64,000 nucleotides of DNA from Monocercomonoides exilis (Eukaryota; Preaxostyla; Oxymonadida; Polymastigidae). Positions 22,267-33,145 of the stretch are shown in pieces; position 1 is the first letter of the stretch, and every line of letters begins with the position of its first letter. The notes under the pieces were generated by a model. That model searched no databases. It had not been told where the DNA came from and worked only from the letters and a program-made list of their open reading frames with translations. Made by a program: the position numbers and the translations under genes. Where the stretch lies: assembly GCA_001643675.2 (NCBI GenBank), contig LSRY02000013.1:374501-438500 (forward strand). The letters are read 5' to 3'.

Positions 22267-24544
22267 ATGGAACAGTTCTCAGATATAGATAAACTTGCCG
22301 TTTCCACCATTAGACTGCTTTGCGCTGATATCGTGCAAAAACCAAAATCTGTTTGCTTTGAAAGTCCTGTTTCGGTGAAATTACTTTTTTTTGTGCTTTT
22401 AATATAAAAACTCAGGGACATCCTGGAGCACCAATGGGTATGGCTCCAATGGCACATACATTATTTTCTCGTGTTTTAAAATTTGATCCCCACGATCCGG
22501 CATGGATTAACAGAGATCGCTTTGTACTTTCAAATGGGCACGCAAGCTCTTTGATTTACTCCATGTTGCATTTATGCCAATATGGCATCACTGAGGATGA
22601 ATTGCAAACATTCAGATCATATGGTTCGCGCCTTGCAGGGCATCCAGAGTCGTTGCATGTTCCAGGAGTTGAAGTTACAACTGGACCTCTTGGAAATGGT
22701 TTATTTTTAAATTTTTAACAAGAGTTCAAAAAAATTTTTCAAACTTTTCCTTAAACATAGGAATTTCTGCTGCTGTTGGTCTTGCTATTGCAGAAAAGCA
22801 TCTTGCCGCCACATACAACAAACCAAATTATGATATTTTTAATTCCAACGTATTTGTCTTCTGTGGTGATGGATGTTTACAAGAAGGCGTAGCATCAGAA
22901 GCTTGCTCTCTTGCCGGAACCCTTGGATTGGACAATTTAATTGTTTTATACGATGATAATGGAATTACAATTGATGGTCCAACAACAATTTCATTTTCAG
23001 AAGATGTGAAAAAGCGCTTTGAGGCATATGGATGGGATGTTCAAAGCGTGGAAAATGGAGACTCAGATATGCAAAGCATTCTTCAAGCGATTGAAAGAGC
23101 AAAGAGCAACAGTTGCGGATGCAGTTCATCATCGTCTGCAACACCTTCCACAAACAGCTGTGGAGGTAAACCTCATCTGATTGCTGTTCATACAACAATC
23201 GGATTTGGAGCAAAGCTTCAGGGAACATCGAAAGTCCACGGATCTCCACTTGGTGAAGAAGACATTGAAAGACTGAAAGGAGAATGGGGCTTTGATCCAA
23301 AGAAGAAGTATTTCATTCCAGAAGAGGTGAAGAAATTCTATTCTGAGAAGGTTGTTCCGCGCGCACAGTCTGCGAAAAAGGAGTGGGATGCACTTTTTGC
23401 AAAGTACTGCGAAGAATACAAAGCAGAAGGAGAAGCGCTGCAACAGCTGTTCATTAAAGGAGATCTTCCAGCTGGCTGGAGAGATGCTCTTCCCAAATAC
23501 AAGCCAGAAAGCGAAGGAGGAAAGCCAGAAGCCACACGAAAGTCTTCTGAGCTTGTGATGGCAGCGTTGGCAGAGAAGGTTCCGCAAATTGTGGGAGGAT
23601 CAGCAGATTTGCTTGGGTCGACGCTTGCATCAGTGAAAGGATCGCCGATTATGAAGAAAGGAGATTTCTCAGGAAGAAACATCGCATTTGGCATTCGCGA
23701 GCACGCCATGTGTGCCATTGGAAATGGAATTGCCTCGTTTTGCAAGGGATACATTCCTTTTGTGTCCACCTTCCTCGTCTTTGCTCCATATGCATTTGGA
23801 GCCATCCGTCTGTCTGCTTTGTCTCATCTGCGTGTTCTGTTTGTCTTCACACACGACTCCATCGGTGTTGGCGAAGACGGCCCAACTCATCAGCCCATAG
23901 AGACACTCACACAGCTCCGTGCCCTTCCGAATCTGCTTGTTATGCGCCCGGCTGATGGCAAAGAGACAGCTGGCGCATATGCAACAGCAGTCCGTCAGGA
24001 TGGCCGTTCAACTGTGTTTGCTCTTTCTCGCCAAAATCTCCCTCAGCTCGAAGGCTCAAAAGAGGAAGAGGGAGTTGAGAAGGGTGCTTATGTTGTGTAC
24101 CAATCTGGAACTCAGCCAGCAGCAGATGCACAAGCGCCGTTTGATGGACAGAGCATCACCATTCTTTCGACAGGGTCAGAGGTGCATCTGAGCATCGAGG
24201 CAGCGAAGCTGTTGGCTTCTTCTGTGAAATCTGTCCGTGTTGTATCTGTTCCTTGCATGGAGCTCTTCCGCGAACAACCTGCTACATACCGTGCCTCTAT
24301 TCTTGGGTGCACTTGCAATGCGCCTTGCTCATCGGAGCTTGTGATGTCTGTGGAGGCTGGCCTTACCAACTGCTGGTGCGAGTTCTCGCACTGCCAAATG
24401 GGCATTAATACATTTGGAGTGTCTTGCCCAGAAAAGCATGTTTACAACCACTTCCACCTTACACCAGAGGGAATCCGCGATCGTGCTATGGTAGAGCTGA
24501 AGCTTCACCAAGGAAAATTCCTTGAAACCCTTGTTCTGGAATAA
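22267..24544 (+). CDS. Transketolase
   Basis: Three exons, 22267-22350, 22416-22698 and 22761-24544, giving 716 aa, a usual length. The thiamine-diphosphate enzyme transfers two-carbon ketol units in the non-oxidative pentose phosphate pathway. Visible motifs are GHPGAPMGMAPMA, VLSNGHASSLIYSMLH, TTGPLGNGISAAVG, and the cofactor-binding GDGCLQEGVASEACSLAG with YDDNGITIDG. In the pyrimidine domain they are NIAFGIREHAMCAIGNGIA and HDSIGVGEDGPTHQP. The first intron falls immediately before GHPGAP and the second after PLGNG, each giving a perfect family join. A Cys/Ser-rich insert (SCGCSSSSSATPSTNSCGG) at about residues 200-220 interrupts an otherwise conserved stretch and looks lineage-specific. 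Confidence 0.96.
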
Positions 24545-25845
24545 ATATTTGCTGTATTTAGAATTCTTCTTTAATTTTATTTCTTTTATCAACTTCATGA
24601 GTGCGTTTATGTTGTAGACATCATTGTGATGTTGTTTTTATGGAATCATTATCTATAATGAATTTATAATTGATAACATTTATTCTTTGCTTCAATAACA
24701 TTCAAAAATTATGAATTCAATCATTTGGCTGGCATATTTGTATGAAATTAAGCATTTGTTGAACTAAAACATCAAAAGCATAAAAATTAAAAGATTGAGA
24801 AGAAAATCTCAACGTTCAGTTAGTTTTACGACAATGGTTTCACGTTTGCTTGCTTCAATTCTCGAAATGATTTGAACTTCTGTTTCATTAATAACAAAAA
24901 TGAAATGAAATAACAATTTTCCATATTATCTTCAACACGTCTTCACAACGTGAAATACAGCTTGTCTTTTTTTTTTCTTTCTTTTTTTGCTTTTTGGAGT
25001 GATTTTCTCTTTTCCTTTTGAAATTTCTTTTTTTAAAAATACTCAATTTAATTTCCAAAAGTTAATGAGCTTGCAAGATTCAAACATTCTTAAATGTGCA
25101 GATGAATGCATGTCATTTCCCAAATAAGAAGTTGAAATCATGTAATTGCATATTCTGAGATTGTTCGTGCTTTGGGGGAAAATGTTTAATTTAGAAGATT
25201 TTTTAACTTTCTGAAACACAAAAACTTTGAAAATGTTCTTTAAACATTTGTTGCTGTCGAAATGGTGAAAGTTCTTCAGGGAAATATTGTTCGAATTGCC
25301 TTTGTCAGTAGAATTGATCTGAAGTTTCTTCAATCATCCTTTTCTTCAAGGGATTTCTGCTTTTTTCATCAATTTTCATTTTAATTTTATCATGAAATTA
25401 TAATTCATTTTTTGTTTTTATCATGTTGAATGGCATTGATTATATGTAGTTTCAATAATGGTGAAAGCGATAATACTCTCACGTTTTGGAAAAAATACGA
25501 CTTCTCATGTAAAAAATCGATTTAAAAAAATTGACAATCTTGTTTGGTAGCAAAAATTGTCTGAGAATCAAATTCTGCAAAATAAGCTCTCCACCAGCAT
25601 GAAATATTAGTATATGATTTTTGATGCATATGAACACAAATTGTCAAATTGCTAATAAAAAGAGAAACAAAACTGTTTTTGGATTAAACAGAAAAATTAT
25701 ATTTTGTTAAAAGAAAAGAACAAATTATTTTGTTATTAGAGTCACAAATGCATTTTCTAATGATTAGTTCAATATAATGTTTATTTTTTAAATTCAGATT
25801 ATTCATAACCTTTACAAAAATATTGACTTCACATTTATTGTTTTT
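24545..25845. other. Gene-poor spacer
   Basis: 1.3 kb of AT-rich sequence without a supported gene. The minus-strand frames near 25043-25333 and 25684-25965 are Asn/Lys/Ile-rich and look random. Confidence 0.4.
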
Positions 25846-27021
25846 ATGATGCAAACAGTGAAGCCATTCACAATAGAATGTCTTGAAAAGAAAGTTAGAT
25901 TGGATCGCAGACAGTTTTATGAGCGAAGAGCAACAAAAGTGTTTTTTGATAAAACAAACAATCATTCTGAAGTTTATATGGGAAAAACAAAGTATGCATT
26001 GTTTAAATCAAAATTATGCAATGTTTTCTTGTGTTTACGTTTAGAGTTATTTGTGCGGTTACTGGAAGGATGTCAACTCCAAAGAAAGAAAGACCTTCAG
26101 ATGGACAAATTCATGTGAAAGTTCATTTCAGTCCGCTTGGCTCACCTGAATATGATTTGGGGAGGTATTAAGCAAATGCTACATACAAATGAAATATTTA
26201 AGAGTTTATTAATGACATTTTTTAAAATCCCATGTCAATTCAGATTATCTGTGCGCTGTTTAGAGATTGCGAGGATTGTTGAACGAGGTATTCGAGAAAG
26301 CGGATCCATAAGTACAAGAGCATTGTGCGTTTTGGCAACAGTTCATGTTTGGGACATTGATGTAAATATTCATATCATTGATGATTGCGGAAACGTCATT
26401 GATGCTTCTCTTCTGGCAGCCTTTGCAGCACTTCTCAACTTTAAAAAACTACGAACATCAATTGTTTCTGACAAGCTGATAGTGGTTTGATTGTTCATAG
26501 TTGTTCTTTTATTTTTGAACTTTATTTTATTGAATTAGCATCCTGCCTCAGAGCTTAGACCAGTTCCACTCACTCTTCTCCACGTTCCTGTGTCTGCAAC
26601 TTTCGCCTTGTTTTCTTCTCCGTTTGCTTCTTTTTTTATCAGTTTTTAAGAAAAATAGCTTATGCAATTTTGTGTTCATAATCTAATAAAACTTCTTGTA
26701 AATTTCAGGTTTGCAGCTCTTTTGGATCCAACGGAGGAAGAAGAAAAAGTTGCGGATGGCTTCATAACTATTATAAGCAATTCAAGACGAAAGATCTGTG
26801 GAATAGAGAAATCTGGAGGACCTGCTCTAAGTCCGATGCAAATACTTGAAATGAGCCGTATTTCCATTTCCAATGCAATTCACTTCCACCGAATACTCAC
26901 ACAGACAAAATACTTCCCCGAGGAAAGGTGTGCTTGAAGTCTAAATTATTTTATTTTAACGATGAATAATTAATTTAGAAACAGCGAAGGGATAACCTTG
27001 GATATTCCTCTTCCAGAATGA
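25846..27021 (+). CDS. EXOSC9: Exosome core subunit RRP45 (EXOSC9 family)
   Basis: Six exons: 25846-25991, 26045-26164, 26244-26484, 26539-26621, 26709-26927 and 26979-27021, giving 283 aa. RRP45 is one of the six RNase PH-like ring subunits of the 3'-5' RNA exosome. The family pattern is clear after splicing: RLDRRQFYERR, MGKTKVICAVTGRM, RCLEIARIVERGIRESGSI, TRALCVLATVHVWDIDVNIHI, GNVIDASLLAAFAAL, RPVPLTLLHVPVSATFALF, LLDPTEEEEKVADG and GGPALSPMQILEMSRIS. The exon phases sum to an exact multiple of three, and each junction falls inside conserved sequence. As in other eukaryotic ring subunits it is expected to be catalytically inert. No C-terminal extension like the acidic tail of animal homologues is present. 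Confidence 0.9.
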
Positions 27022-27533
27022 AGAGAACACACCTCTCACTTCACTGCAAAGGCATTGAACTCCAAAAGGAAAGACAAGTGGATTTTCATTTCATAAATTT
27101 TTGTTATCATTTCACTTTTTCCAACTCGTATTTTCATCCAAAAAAACAGTAAAAATCAAGCAAAAACAATTTGATATCCATGTTTTTGAGAGGAAAACAT
27201 TTTTTGAATAAATTAGAAGCCTTGTATCAATTTGATATTTTTTAATAACCCAAATAACTTTTGAAATCATCGGTAATTATTAACGTTATGTATCAGCAAC
27301 AAAGTTTTTTAAGTTTCATAAAAATAAACTTAACAATTTCATCTAAAAAAATTATGAAGTGATAACAACTTGACAGAAACAACACTAAATTTTAATAATG
27401 ATTTTATAGCATACAAAGAAAATAACTTTCAAAGAAAGGATTTTAAAAGCTGAAACAGAATTATCAACAAAAAATATAAAAATATCAGCGGTTGAAATGC
27501 ACAGAAGCCTAATTAAGATGCATGAGTTACAAT
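27022..27533. other. Convergent intergenic region
   Basis: AT-rich 512-bp spacer between the 3' ends of two convergent genes; nothing recognisable. Confidence 0.4.
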
Positions 27534-28341
27534 TCAAGTTCTTGATTTTGATAAATTCATCCCAGAATAAGAATTCCAAGTGGAACTCTTCTTTGTCATC
27601 GTATCAATTTGTTTGGATACTTCTTCAAGAAGCGAAAGCGGTGCCTGATCAGAATTAGTTCGACTAGTTCTCCATGACAGAGTTGAAGTGAATGCTGGAT
27701 CATTTAGAACTCGAGCAGGACCTCCAACGGTTGCAGTTCCAGGGATATGAGTAAAAGTTCGCTTTTTCTCTTTCAGAATAAGTTCTTTCAGTTTTGTACT
27801 TAAAGAGCTGTTAACAACTTGCTGTAAGGAATCAAAATTTAATCTTCCACTGGGTGTTCGTTTAACGGGTTTTATTAGTTTCATCACCTCTTGGACAGTC
27901 GGACGTGGAAGTTCAACTGGATTATGTTCCAATACATCTGTTCTTTCTGCTTTTGAAAGGCCTTTCCAATGTTTCTAAATAATAATTATTATTATAATAA
28001 CATATAAAGCAGGAAATTGAGTTCACAAATGAAAGCCAAACAACAAATATTCCAAGTTTTATTTCTTCTTCTGCTTCCTTTATCATTGTGTTGATTTCAA
28101 CTTTTGAAAGTGGATGAGTTCGGGCAAAACCTCCGCAAATAAAACCTTCCTCATTACAAGGACCAAAATCAACAAATACTTTTAGCGCTCCCCAAGAATG
28201 AGGGCTTTTCACTCCAGAAGGAAAAACAAACTGATGAAAGTCTCTATTTTCAAGTAAAAGTACAAAAGTTCACACTCGTAAAAAGTTTTCTAATGCAACC
28301 GAATTTATTTCAGATTTGTCTTCCGTTTCTTTAGCTTGCAT
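27534..28341 (-). CDS. Unassigned protein, possible EF-hand-like helix pair
   Basis: Proposed exons on the minus strand: 28341-28274, 28243-28045 and 27974-27534, giving 235 aa. The N-terminal part reads DFHQFVFPSGVKSPHSWGAL, VFVDFGPCNEEGFICGG and HPLSKVEINTMIKEAEEE. After the second intron comes KHWKGLSKAERTDVL and then PTVQEVMKLI...PSGRLNFDSLQQVV, a helix-loop-helix that resembles a degenerate EF-hand. The tail is basic and Ser/Thr-rich. I do not recognise the family; small axonemal or basal-body proteins look like this, but that is only a thought. The second intron (70 bp, GTTGTT...TTTAG) is convincing. The first would be just 30 bp, so exon 1 is uncertain. The start lies 172 bp from that of the divergent IFT43-like gene. 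Confidence 0.6.
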
Positions 28342-28513
28342 CATTCAAAATGTCTGAGAACTCAAAAAAGCAGTTACTGAAGAAAAGAAATTATTTTTCT
28401 TATGGGTTCAATTCTTTACGCATTGGATAATACGCTGAATTTTATTTTTACAGTTTTGAATAACAATTACAAAAAATAGATCCCAAAATATTTTTTTAAC
28501 AAAATTTCGAAAA
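28342..28513. promoter_or_regulatory. Putative bidirectional promoter
   Basis: 172 bp between the divergent ATGs at 28341 (-) and 28514 (+). It is AT-rich and no known motif is recognised. The call rests on geometry only. Confidence 0.35.
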
Positions 28514-29362
28514 ATGAATTTCGAAGGAGACGACGCGCCCATTCCATCTCGTGGAAAAGGTAAAAGGCAAAAAAAGCAAAAAGGAAAAGTTGAAGAATCA
28601 GGTGATGCATTTTCTTCAACTGCAGATCAGGATTATCGGCAATCTCAAAGTGGAAACGGCTGGGCAGGTGGAGATGATGAACCCCAGCAAAAATTGCATG
28701 AGACAACTTCTGTAACATATGTTGATCAAAGTTTGTGATTAATATTCGCGAATTGCTCATCATCTTTTTTTTAGCCGATAATTTTGCTGTTGCTCTTCAG
28801 GATGGTGATGACATTACAAATCAAGTTTGCAGCAAATGAATTAATCTATATATTTTTGATTTCACCTTGTAATATAATATTTTATCGTGCTAAGGTTGCT
28901 GAAGCACCAGCTGTACATCAACAAAAAATACACACTTTGAATGAATTGAACAGCTTAATAACTTCTGCTCAGCCAATTCAAATGGTATGTTTTTCCTTTA
29001 TTTCGTTTGTTTTGCGATATGCGTATTGTTTATTTGGGATTTGAATTTTTTATTGTTCTCAGAGTTCTGGAGGAGTCAATATGTCGGTTCTTATTTCTTC
29101 AATTTTTCCACCAGACCTTGTTGAAGAATATGATGAACCATGGGATCACTCAACTTTATTAAAAGATATAACGCAAGAAATGCAATCCGAAAAAACTTCT
29201 GGTGAGAGTTCCTTATCTCATTCAAAGGGAGCATCCTCTTCTCAAGCCAAATTGCTTTCTTCTACAGCTTCTTCAAAATCATTGTCTGATTCTTCATCAA
29301 AGTTGCGTACAGGCCCTCCTCGCTTTACCCAAACAATGATTGCTGGAAAGCCTCCGATATGA
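28514..29362 (+). CDS. Intraflagellar transport protein 43-like
   Basis: Four exons, 28514-28730, 28775-28824, 28895-28984 and 29063-29362, giving 218 aa (human IFT43 is 208). IFT43 is a small subunit of the IFT-A complex, which works in retrograde flagellar transport. The N-terminus is basic and disordered (PSRGKGKRQKKQKG). The conserved part is the C-terminal half: HTLNELNSLI, then MSVLISSIFPPDLVEEYDEPWD with HSTLLKDITQEM. This fits the IFT43 pattern of a helix, a segment like LKLLTKVLAPEHEV, an acidic turn, a W.W/PWDH motif and a final helix. A Ser/Lys tail follows. Domain identity is by remembered pattern and is weaker than for the enzymes here. Confidence 0.6.
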
Positions 29363-31073
29363 AGATGGTCATTTCTATCGCAAATTTATGTTGATATTAT
29401 TGTTTGTTTCAAAAGAGTCTTTAAAAAGAAAGATCGTATTTTCGAAGAAAGTTTTTAAGTTGAAAAACTGTTTTAAATCATATCAATCAGATAATCATGA
29501 AACAATTGAACATAAAGCGAATAAAAACACGAAAAATAACAAATCATAACTGGGGAAAATAATAATAATAAATAAATTAAAATAAATAAATAAATAAAAA
29601 AAATAAAAATAACTAACTTTCCAAAAATACCAAAATTAAGAGGGTTTTTATTTTTTTATTAAAAAACATAAATAGCAATTCAGAATAAGCAGTGCCAATG
29701 ATCCATTCACTTCCCCTGTGCAGAAGAGCGAAACGAACGAATTGGAGAATGAGAAAGTGAGAGTTGTTGTTGTTGAAGTTGTTGTTGACTCTGAGTTTGA
29801 GACTGAGTTTGAGACCGCGTTTGGATTTGAGCCTGAATTTGAGTCTGATTCTGAGCAGCAGGCATTCCGATTGAGAAGCTGTGTGCGTTCAGCAACTACA
29901 CGATCCTTTCAAGGGATTCTTTCAAATCACCAGGCAGCGCTCTTCACCCCGCAACTTTGCTTTAAACTGAGAGAAACAGATGAACATCTTGGCGACTGGA
30001 ACTTCAGAGATGTTGAAGCTTGGTTCTTTGCTTTCACTAACGAAACAAGCATCTTGTAGCAAGGTAGAGATAGCAGTAGTGTTGTCTTTATTGATTAAAA
30101 GCAGCTCTTTGTTCTGTCTGAAAGAGGCAATGCGGCATCGAAAAAAGAAGTAAAATGGAGATTGATGGAAGTACCAACTGCCTTTGCACTTTCTGGTTGC
30201 TTTGTTTTATCTCTTCAATCTTCATCCTATGTAAAATAGTTGTATTGTGTGCGTTTTTCGCATGCCAATAAATGCTATTGTCTTTGAACACGCAATAATT
30301 AGATATTTTGTCTGCTGCTTGCCTCAATTTTTTCAAAACTCCAAATTGTTTGTTCTTATTTTCAACAAAAACCTGGCAATTTCGAGAGAAGTCCTTGCCT
30401 TTCTGGAGAATGTTAAACTTTATTTTTTTATTCAGGCAGATAAAATCTTTTATCTGAATGAAACAAAAACAGTTAATGCATTCAGATAACGCACAGTGGA
30501 AAAACAGAGGTTAGGTTCATCTCATTAACATACACAAGTGCTTCAACCATTAATCCAAAAATAAGCTGAGAAAAAGAAAGCATCAACAAAATAAGAAGAA
30601 TATCATGGCTGTTAAGTTCAGTAATTTTAGTGTTCTCCACCGTTCAGTGTCAAATTACAACGGAAATACCAATTAATCGAAAAAAGAATGTGATCATTTC
30701 AAATGATTCAGTGAATTTTCAAATAAGTGTTTCTGTGTTGTTTTTCATCGAAAGCCGTGTCAAGTTACGAAAAAAGTGGATCACACAGAACAGTATATAA
30801 GATGAACTTTCTTTTTAAAGATTTTAGTGAATTGTGTTTCTTCGAATAAAGCTTCAATAAATGAAAAAGTTGAATATGAGAATACAAAAAGTTCACTGCT
30901 CAGATTGGAGAATTAGTTGAATAAAAGAAAATGTTGTTTGAAGGCACTTTTTCAGTTGTTAAATTTTTAATCTTCAACATCTGATAACTGGGTTTTTGTA
31001 TTTAAATTATTAATTACAGGAAACTGTTGATCCATTAATTATTTAATAAGTTATATTTCTTAATCGGAAGGAA
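29363..31073. other. Gene-poor region
   Basis: Contains an AATA/AAATA-rich stretch (about 29555-29640) and a low-complexity block at 29755-29880. Read on the minus strand, that block encodes a Gln/Thr/Ser-rich stretch of 62 residues without a proper ATG start. No gene is supported. Two AT-rich sub-blocks near 30630-30850 look loosely similar to each other (GTGTCAA[AG]TTAC), but this is too weak to call. Confidence 0.4.
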
Positions 31074-32641
31074 ATGGACAATCAATCAAATGAAAAACAA
31101 AAAAATAATAATAAAAAGAAGTACATACAGCAAGTTCATAAATGTGGAAAATCAGGAAAGAAATCTTTTAAGCAAATTACTTTTGGGAATATAGGGGTGA
31201 TTTGTACAACAGAAAAACGCTTCCAAAGATTTTGTGGAAAAGAGTCGCGAATGCTTCTTTCTGAAGCATTTGAAAAAAGATATGGAAAATTTGATAAGAA
31301 AGATGATAAAGAAGCTGATGTAAAAGGTGATATATTTTTTGCTAAGACGTTTTATAACACTATTTTTTTCTCTTATTCATCACAGAACATGACCGTTCAA
31401 CGGCTGATTTGTTAGGTGATGAAATTTCTGACATTAAGGAAGAAATGGCCGCCAAAGATTCCCAACATCGTTTGTGGGAGTTTACAAACACAAAATGCAA
31501 TGGAATCGAATATCTTGAACTTAACCCTGAGGCTATTCAAATGATGAAGGGGGAATCATTGTCCGCTTTTTTAAATTATGTTTTTGAAACACCAAGCTCT
31601 GTTGATACTCGACATGTACGAAGAATGATCCCTCTTGAACAAACTTTTCATGCGGATAAAAAGTCACTTGAAACGGCTATTGAAAAGGCGTCTCGCCCTA
31701 TTATGTCTGAACTATTTAAAGATGAAGGGTCAGTTTTCACTTATAGGCTGGAGGTATTTAATGTGTTTTATTTGTTTAGAATTTTAAGAACGATTTTTTT
31801 TTTTCAGTTTAAATCAAGGAATAATGAAGAGATAGATTTTGATTCTACGTTATCTTCTCTAATATCAGTTTTAAATTCTATTGCTTCTTCGCTTCTCAAT
31901 TCTTCTGATAATAATCAAAAGGAAGCAAAAGATGCATCTTCTTCTACTTCGACATCTGTTGTAGCTTCTCAAACAGCAAAAGCTGTATGGGCTCCTCAGC
32001 TGATCATACCAGAAACAATAACAAGTGCACCTTCATCATCTCCATTTTCATCCCTTCAAAGTGAAAGCAGCGTTGAAAATCCATTTGTGCTTGCTAATCT
32101 GAATGAAGATGAAGTTAAGAGCTCAGAAATATCAGATGTTCCAGCTGACTTTGGCGCTGGTTGGACACCGTCACTCCCATCTCCTGAAAAGACGGAAAGC
32201 TCCAGCAGCTCGCCTTCTGATAAGACTGAAAGCGACAGCAGCTCATCCGTTCCTTCTGAAAAGCCAAACAATACTGCTTCTTCTCGTGTGAAGCTGAACT
32301 GGAGCAATCCTCTTTACAACTTCATTGTTGAGGTTGTGAACACTGTTTGTGGCCTTACTGTTGTCTCTCATTCTGAATGGATTCGCTCGCACAAGTGGAG
32401 CTTTGATGTTGCAAAAAAAGGCAAACTGTCAATGGAAACGGGAAGTTCATCTGCTTCATCATTTTCACCAAAGGAAGAATTATCTACAAGTGAAGAAAAG
32501 AAAGAAGATCTGGAAAATGAAGATGTGCCACACAAAAGAGGAAGAGAGAATGAAGATGAAAATAATGAAAGTGGAGAAGATAATATTAGTCAAGCAATTT
32601 CCTTCCCATCAAAGCGAATTATAACAGATTGCGATTCATAA
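31074..32641 (+). CDS. THUMP-domain protein, TAN1/THUMPD1 family
   Basis: Three exons, 31074-31326, 31386-31753 and 31808-32641, giving 484 aa. TAN1/THUMPD1 binds tRNA and is the adaptor for N4-acetylcytidine formation at position 12 by the NAT10/Kre33 acetyltransferase. Seen here: a lysine-rich start, GNIGVICTTEKRFQRFCGKE for the N-terminal domain, then RHVRRMIPLEQTFHADKKSLETAIEKA and TYRLEFKSRNNEEIDFDS for the start of THUMP. After a Ser-rich insert of about 130 residues, THUMP resumes with KLNWSNPLYNFIVEVVNTVCGLTVVSH. The insert inside the domain and the acidic tail (about residues 410-484) make it longer than the roughly 290-350 aa of relatives. Introns are GT-AG and frame-consistent. Confidence 0.85.
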
Positions 32642-33145
32642 ATTATTGATATTAATTATTAAAAAGAAAGAGAATGTATTTTATCAGAAATGTTTCTTTG
32701 CTCTTTTTGTGATATTTTTAAAACAGATACAAATAATTATGATTAATAAAAAGAATGTAATTATTACGATTTAATTTAAGGTTCTCCCTTTTTTTAAAGG
32801 AATACTTTTTTTAACATTTAAATTAAAACAATAATTAATTGTATAATTTTTTTTCTCAATTTCTTTGAAATTATTATTTTGGTTGGTTTGATCAATAAAC
32901 AAAAGATTTCCATTTTTGGCTCATACAGCCAATCCTTGAAGCTTCTTCGCAATTTCTTTTGCGCTTCTTTCATATAAACAAAAACATAACGGTTTATATT
33001 GAAATCTTTTTCATTTTGCGAGATAATCAACGGTGTGTATTTTATCGTAATTTTGTTATTTGCCAAGCTTTGCCCCTCTTTTTGAATATTTTTTTTTACA
33101 AACAGAATGAGTTTGCCAAATAATATATCTGAAGATAGAATACAG
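32642..33145. other. Intergenic spacer
   Basis: AT-rich spacer of 504 bp. The minus-strand frame here (32818-33162) is Lys/Ile-rich and looks random. Nothing supported. Confidence 0.4.

Noticed and set aside
29707..29895. Minus-strand Gln/Thr/Ser-rich frame
   Set aside because: Low-complexity repeat translation starting at a TTG, with a stop just upstream and no neighbouring exon that fits.
30088..30336. Minus-strand frame of 82 codons with a plausible-looking N-terminus
   Set aside because: No conserved motif, no acceptable splice partner, and the end is a hydrophobic AT-driven stretch.
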